From: JBGPIK01 sp041484845
GTDB lineage: Bacteria; Desulfobacterota; Binatia; UBA9968
Direction: 5' to 3'
Length of the DNA: 15,787 nucleotides
NCBI GenBank assembly: GCA_041484845.1
Contig: JBGPIK010000126.1
Location: forward strand, 1-15,787
Made by a program: the position numbers and the translations under genes. Of the stretch, positions 14,611-15,787 are shown one piece after another (the stretch's first letter is position 1; each line of letters opens with the position of its first letter). The notes beneath the pieces were generated by a model. The model did no database searches. It was not told the origin of the DNA and saw only the letters and a list, made by a program, of their open reading frames with translations.

Positions 14611-14700
14611 ACCACGAAGGTCGCGAAGATCACGAAGTTTGAAGAAAATTTTATAGGAAAAATGATCCGAATCCTTCGTGACCTTCGTGCGCTTCGTGGT
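14611..14700. repeat. CACGAAG-type inverted repeat element
   Basis: The left arm (14611-14637) is built of nine-base units around CACGAAG/CGCGAAG. The right arm (14674-14700) is its imperfect complement (CTTCGTGACCTTCGTGCGC onward). The arms are 27 bases and the spacer 36 bases. Repeats made of CACGAAGG units are commonly seen between genes in environmental genomes. No spacer-repeat pattern of a CRISPR is present. Confidence 0.8.
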
Positions 14701-14784
14701 GAGGAATAATTTGCGCAAACGGAGACAAATTTTTCAACTTTAGTAATACACGAAGGTTACTGAGTTTACCAAGAAAACTCGTAG

Positions 14785-14801
14785 GGTGCGCTTGGCGCAC
14801 C
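14785..14801. repeat. Short perfect hairpin GGTGCGC-TTG-GCGCACC
   Basis: A seven-base perfect stem with a three-base loop, in the context GTAGGGTGCGC...GCGCACCG. This looks like a short REP-type palindrome. There is no T run after it, so a terminator role is doubtful. Confidence 0.65.
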
Positions 14802-14831
14802 GTTTCGCTCTGGAATCATTCTATGAATGGG

Positions 14832-15037
14832 CGCGATCCGGGAGCGAGCCCTCCGGAGCGCAGGCAATGGGTCTGTGCCTTGGAGCGGCCCTTCGATTTC
14901 CCTCAGGACAGGCCTGCAAGCTGAGTTGGTGGAGCGAACGCCTGAGGAAAACACGAGCGCCGAGCCGAGCACCCAACGACGGCATTGAGCATTTCGTCTC
15001 TGTGCCTGCGCTCCTCCGAGCTCGCTCCCGGATCGCG
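14832..15037. repeat. Large inverted repeat with 35-bp arms
   Basis: The left arm (14832-14866) and the reverse complement of the right arm (15003-15037) match at 29 of 35 positions: 18 identical bases (CGCGATCCGGGAGCGAGC), a divergent six-base core, then 11 identical bases (GAGCGCAGGCA). They are separated by 136 bases with no convincing protein. An inner pair (TTTCCCTCAGG / CCTGAGGAAAA) nests inside. The structure is MITE-like or a long foldback element; no target duplication was identified. Confidence 0.7.
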
Positions 15038-15083
15038 AGAGTGTTGTAGTTTCCCAGATAGCAGAACAAAGCAACAAAAAACC

Positions 15084-15787
15084 ATGGACATAACGGTTAA
15101 CGGATTGCGACTCAACTACGAGCTCGAAGGCCAGGGACCGCCTGTGCTGCTTCTCCATCCGGTCGGGCTCGATCTGACTTGGTGGGAGCCGCAGGTCGAG
15201 GCGCTGCGGTCGGAGTTTCAGGTGCTGCGAATGGATTTCCGCGGACACGGGAAGTCAGCCATTGCGCCGCCGCCCTATACGGTCGCGGATTTCGCCGTCG
15301 ACGCGCGGGCGCTCCTCGGCGCGCTGCACATCGGGCCGGTGCATGTCATCGGGCTTTCGCTGGGCGGAATGGTGGCGCAAGTCCTGGCGCTCAAATATCC
15401 GACAGCGGTACGCTCGCTTGTGCTGTCGAACACGCTGTGCACGTTGCCGGCGGAAGCGCGGCAGGCCATGCGTGCGCGGGGCGAGGCGGCCGAGCAGGGC
15501 GGAATGGCAACCGTGATCGAACCGACCATCGAACGCTGGTTTACGCGCGGATTCCTCGAATCTCCCCTGGTCGCGCGCTGCCGCCGCCATTTGCTGGCGC
15601 AGGATGTGAGCGCATGGGCGGGCACTTGGCGCGCCATCGCCGATCTCGATACGCTGCCGCGCCTGGGTGAAGTTCACGTGCCCACGCTGGTGACGACGGG
15701 CGACGCCGACGTAAGCACGCCGGTCGCCGCGGCACAGTCGATTGCTAGCCAAATACCAGGCGCGGTCCTCAAGGTTATGCCGGGCGC
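15084..15787 (+). CDS. Alpha/beta-hydrolase, 3-oxoadipate enol-lactonase-like (cut by window end)
   Basis: The 234 residues readable begin MDITVNGLRLNYELEGQGPP. They show the oxyanion-hole HPVG (25-28), the DFRGHGKS motif (51-58), the nucleophile elbow GLSLGG with Ser92, and GDADVSTP with Asp209 as the likely triad acid. The catalytic His lies beyond the window. The size, the RGHGKS motif and the GLSLGG elbow are typical of 3-oxoadipate enol-lactonase (PcaD) and close relatives that hydrolyse lactones or C-C/ester bonds in aromatic degradation. The ATG at 15084 is the natural family start; a strong ribosome binding site is not visible. It follows the hydroxylase operon in the same direction but is separated by the repeat-rich segment, so it may have its own promoter. 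Confidence 0.88.
   Translation, partial: MDITVNGLRLNYELEGQGPPVLLLHPVGLDLTWWEPQVEALRSEFQVLRMDFRGHGKSAIAPPPYTVADFAVDARALLGALHIGPVHVIGLSLGGMVAQVLALKYPTAVRSLVLSNTLCTLPAEARQAMRARGEAAEQGGMATVIEPTIERWFTRGFLESPLVARCRRHLLAQDVSAWAGTWRAIADLDTLPRLGEVHVPTLVTTGDADVSTPVAAAQSIASQIPGAVLKVMPG

Larger units (their letters stand above)
14549..15083. other. Gene-free, repeat-filled segment between operon and hydrolase
   Basis: About 535 bases contain no convincing gene. They hold three separate inverted-repeat elements (14611-14700, 14785-14801 and 14832-15037), described individually. Short frames read through them are translations of repeats. Any transcription end of the operon probably lies here, but no classic stem plus T-run terminator was found directly after 14548. 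Confidence 0.6.

Noticed and set aside
14611..14700. CACGAAG repeats as a small CRISPR array
   Set aside because: Units are nine bases, adjacent and inverted; there are no unique spacers or conserved direct repeats.
15179..15670. A 163-residue plus-strand frame near the right end
   Set aside because: It lies out of frame within the alpha/beta-hydrolase starting at 15084, whose frame carries HPVG, RGHGKS and GLSLGG and is open to the window end.

Overview
The window looks like a chromosomal fragment of an uncultivated, probably soil or sediment, Gram-negative-type bacterium. The basis is a GC-rich catabolic operon of family III CoA-transferase, thiolase and three-subunit molybdenum hydroxylase genes, together with at least three dispersed repeat types often met in environmental genomes: CACGAAG-type, CCCCCTTT-type, and the kind whose translation contains RPELVEG. 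Lineages such as Binatia-like Desulfobacterota, Tectomicrobia or Rokubacteria would fit. No rRNA or clear marker gene is present, so placement is inference.

Layout, left part (1-6222). This part is AT-richer and looks like a mosaic. It starts with the N-terminal part of a BrnT-type toxin gene (minus strand, cut by the window edge) with a palindromic site just upstream. Divergent from it is a sigma-region-2-like hypothetical gene with a probable frameshift at homopolymers. An ABC-F ATPase gene follows on the minus strand. After about 670 bases with no convincing gene comes a small secreted protein with a strong ribosome binding site and a textbook terminator, and then an alpha/beta-hydrolase of the BD-FAE/HSL type. 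A 207-bp MITE-like element with 24-bp inverted ends abuts a VapC (PIN) toxin gene and supplies its stop codon. The AbrB-type antitoxin gene precedes vapC.

Middle and right part (6449-14548). Seven plus-strand genes lie close together: an MFS carrier, a DUF35 zinc-ribbon/OB-fold protein, a thiolase, a family III CoA-transferase, and the FAD, 2Fe-2S and molybdopterin subunits of a xanthine-dehydrogenase/CODH-family hydroxylase. The last six are spaced by overlaps or gaps of 1-13 bases. Inferred logic: the MFS carrier imports an organic acid or aromatic-type substrate, the Mo enzyme hydroxylates it, the CoA-transferase activates an acid as its CoA thioester, and the thiolase/DUF35 pair cleaves an acyl-CoA. 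The substrate cannot be read from the sequence. The Mo subunit carries an unusual in-frame repeat insertion of about 45 residues.

The last 1.2 kb (14549-15787) hold a gene-free segment packed with three separate inverted-repeat elements, then the start of an enol-lactonase-like alpha/beta-hydrolase that runs off the window end. I did not find a clearly new multi-gene system. The most noteworthy items are the repeat-in-gene event, the MITE forming the vapC stop codon, the frameshifted sigma-like gene, and the hydroxylase/CoA operon with no assignable substrate.
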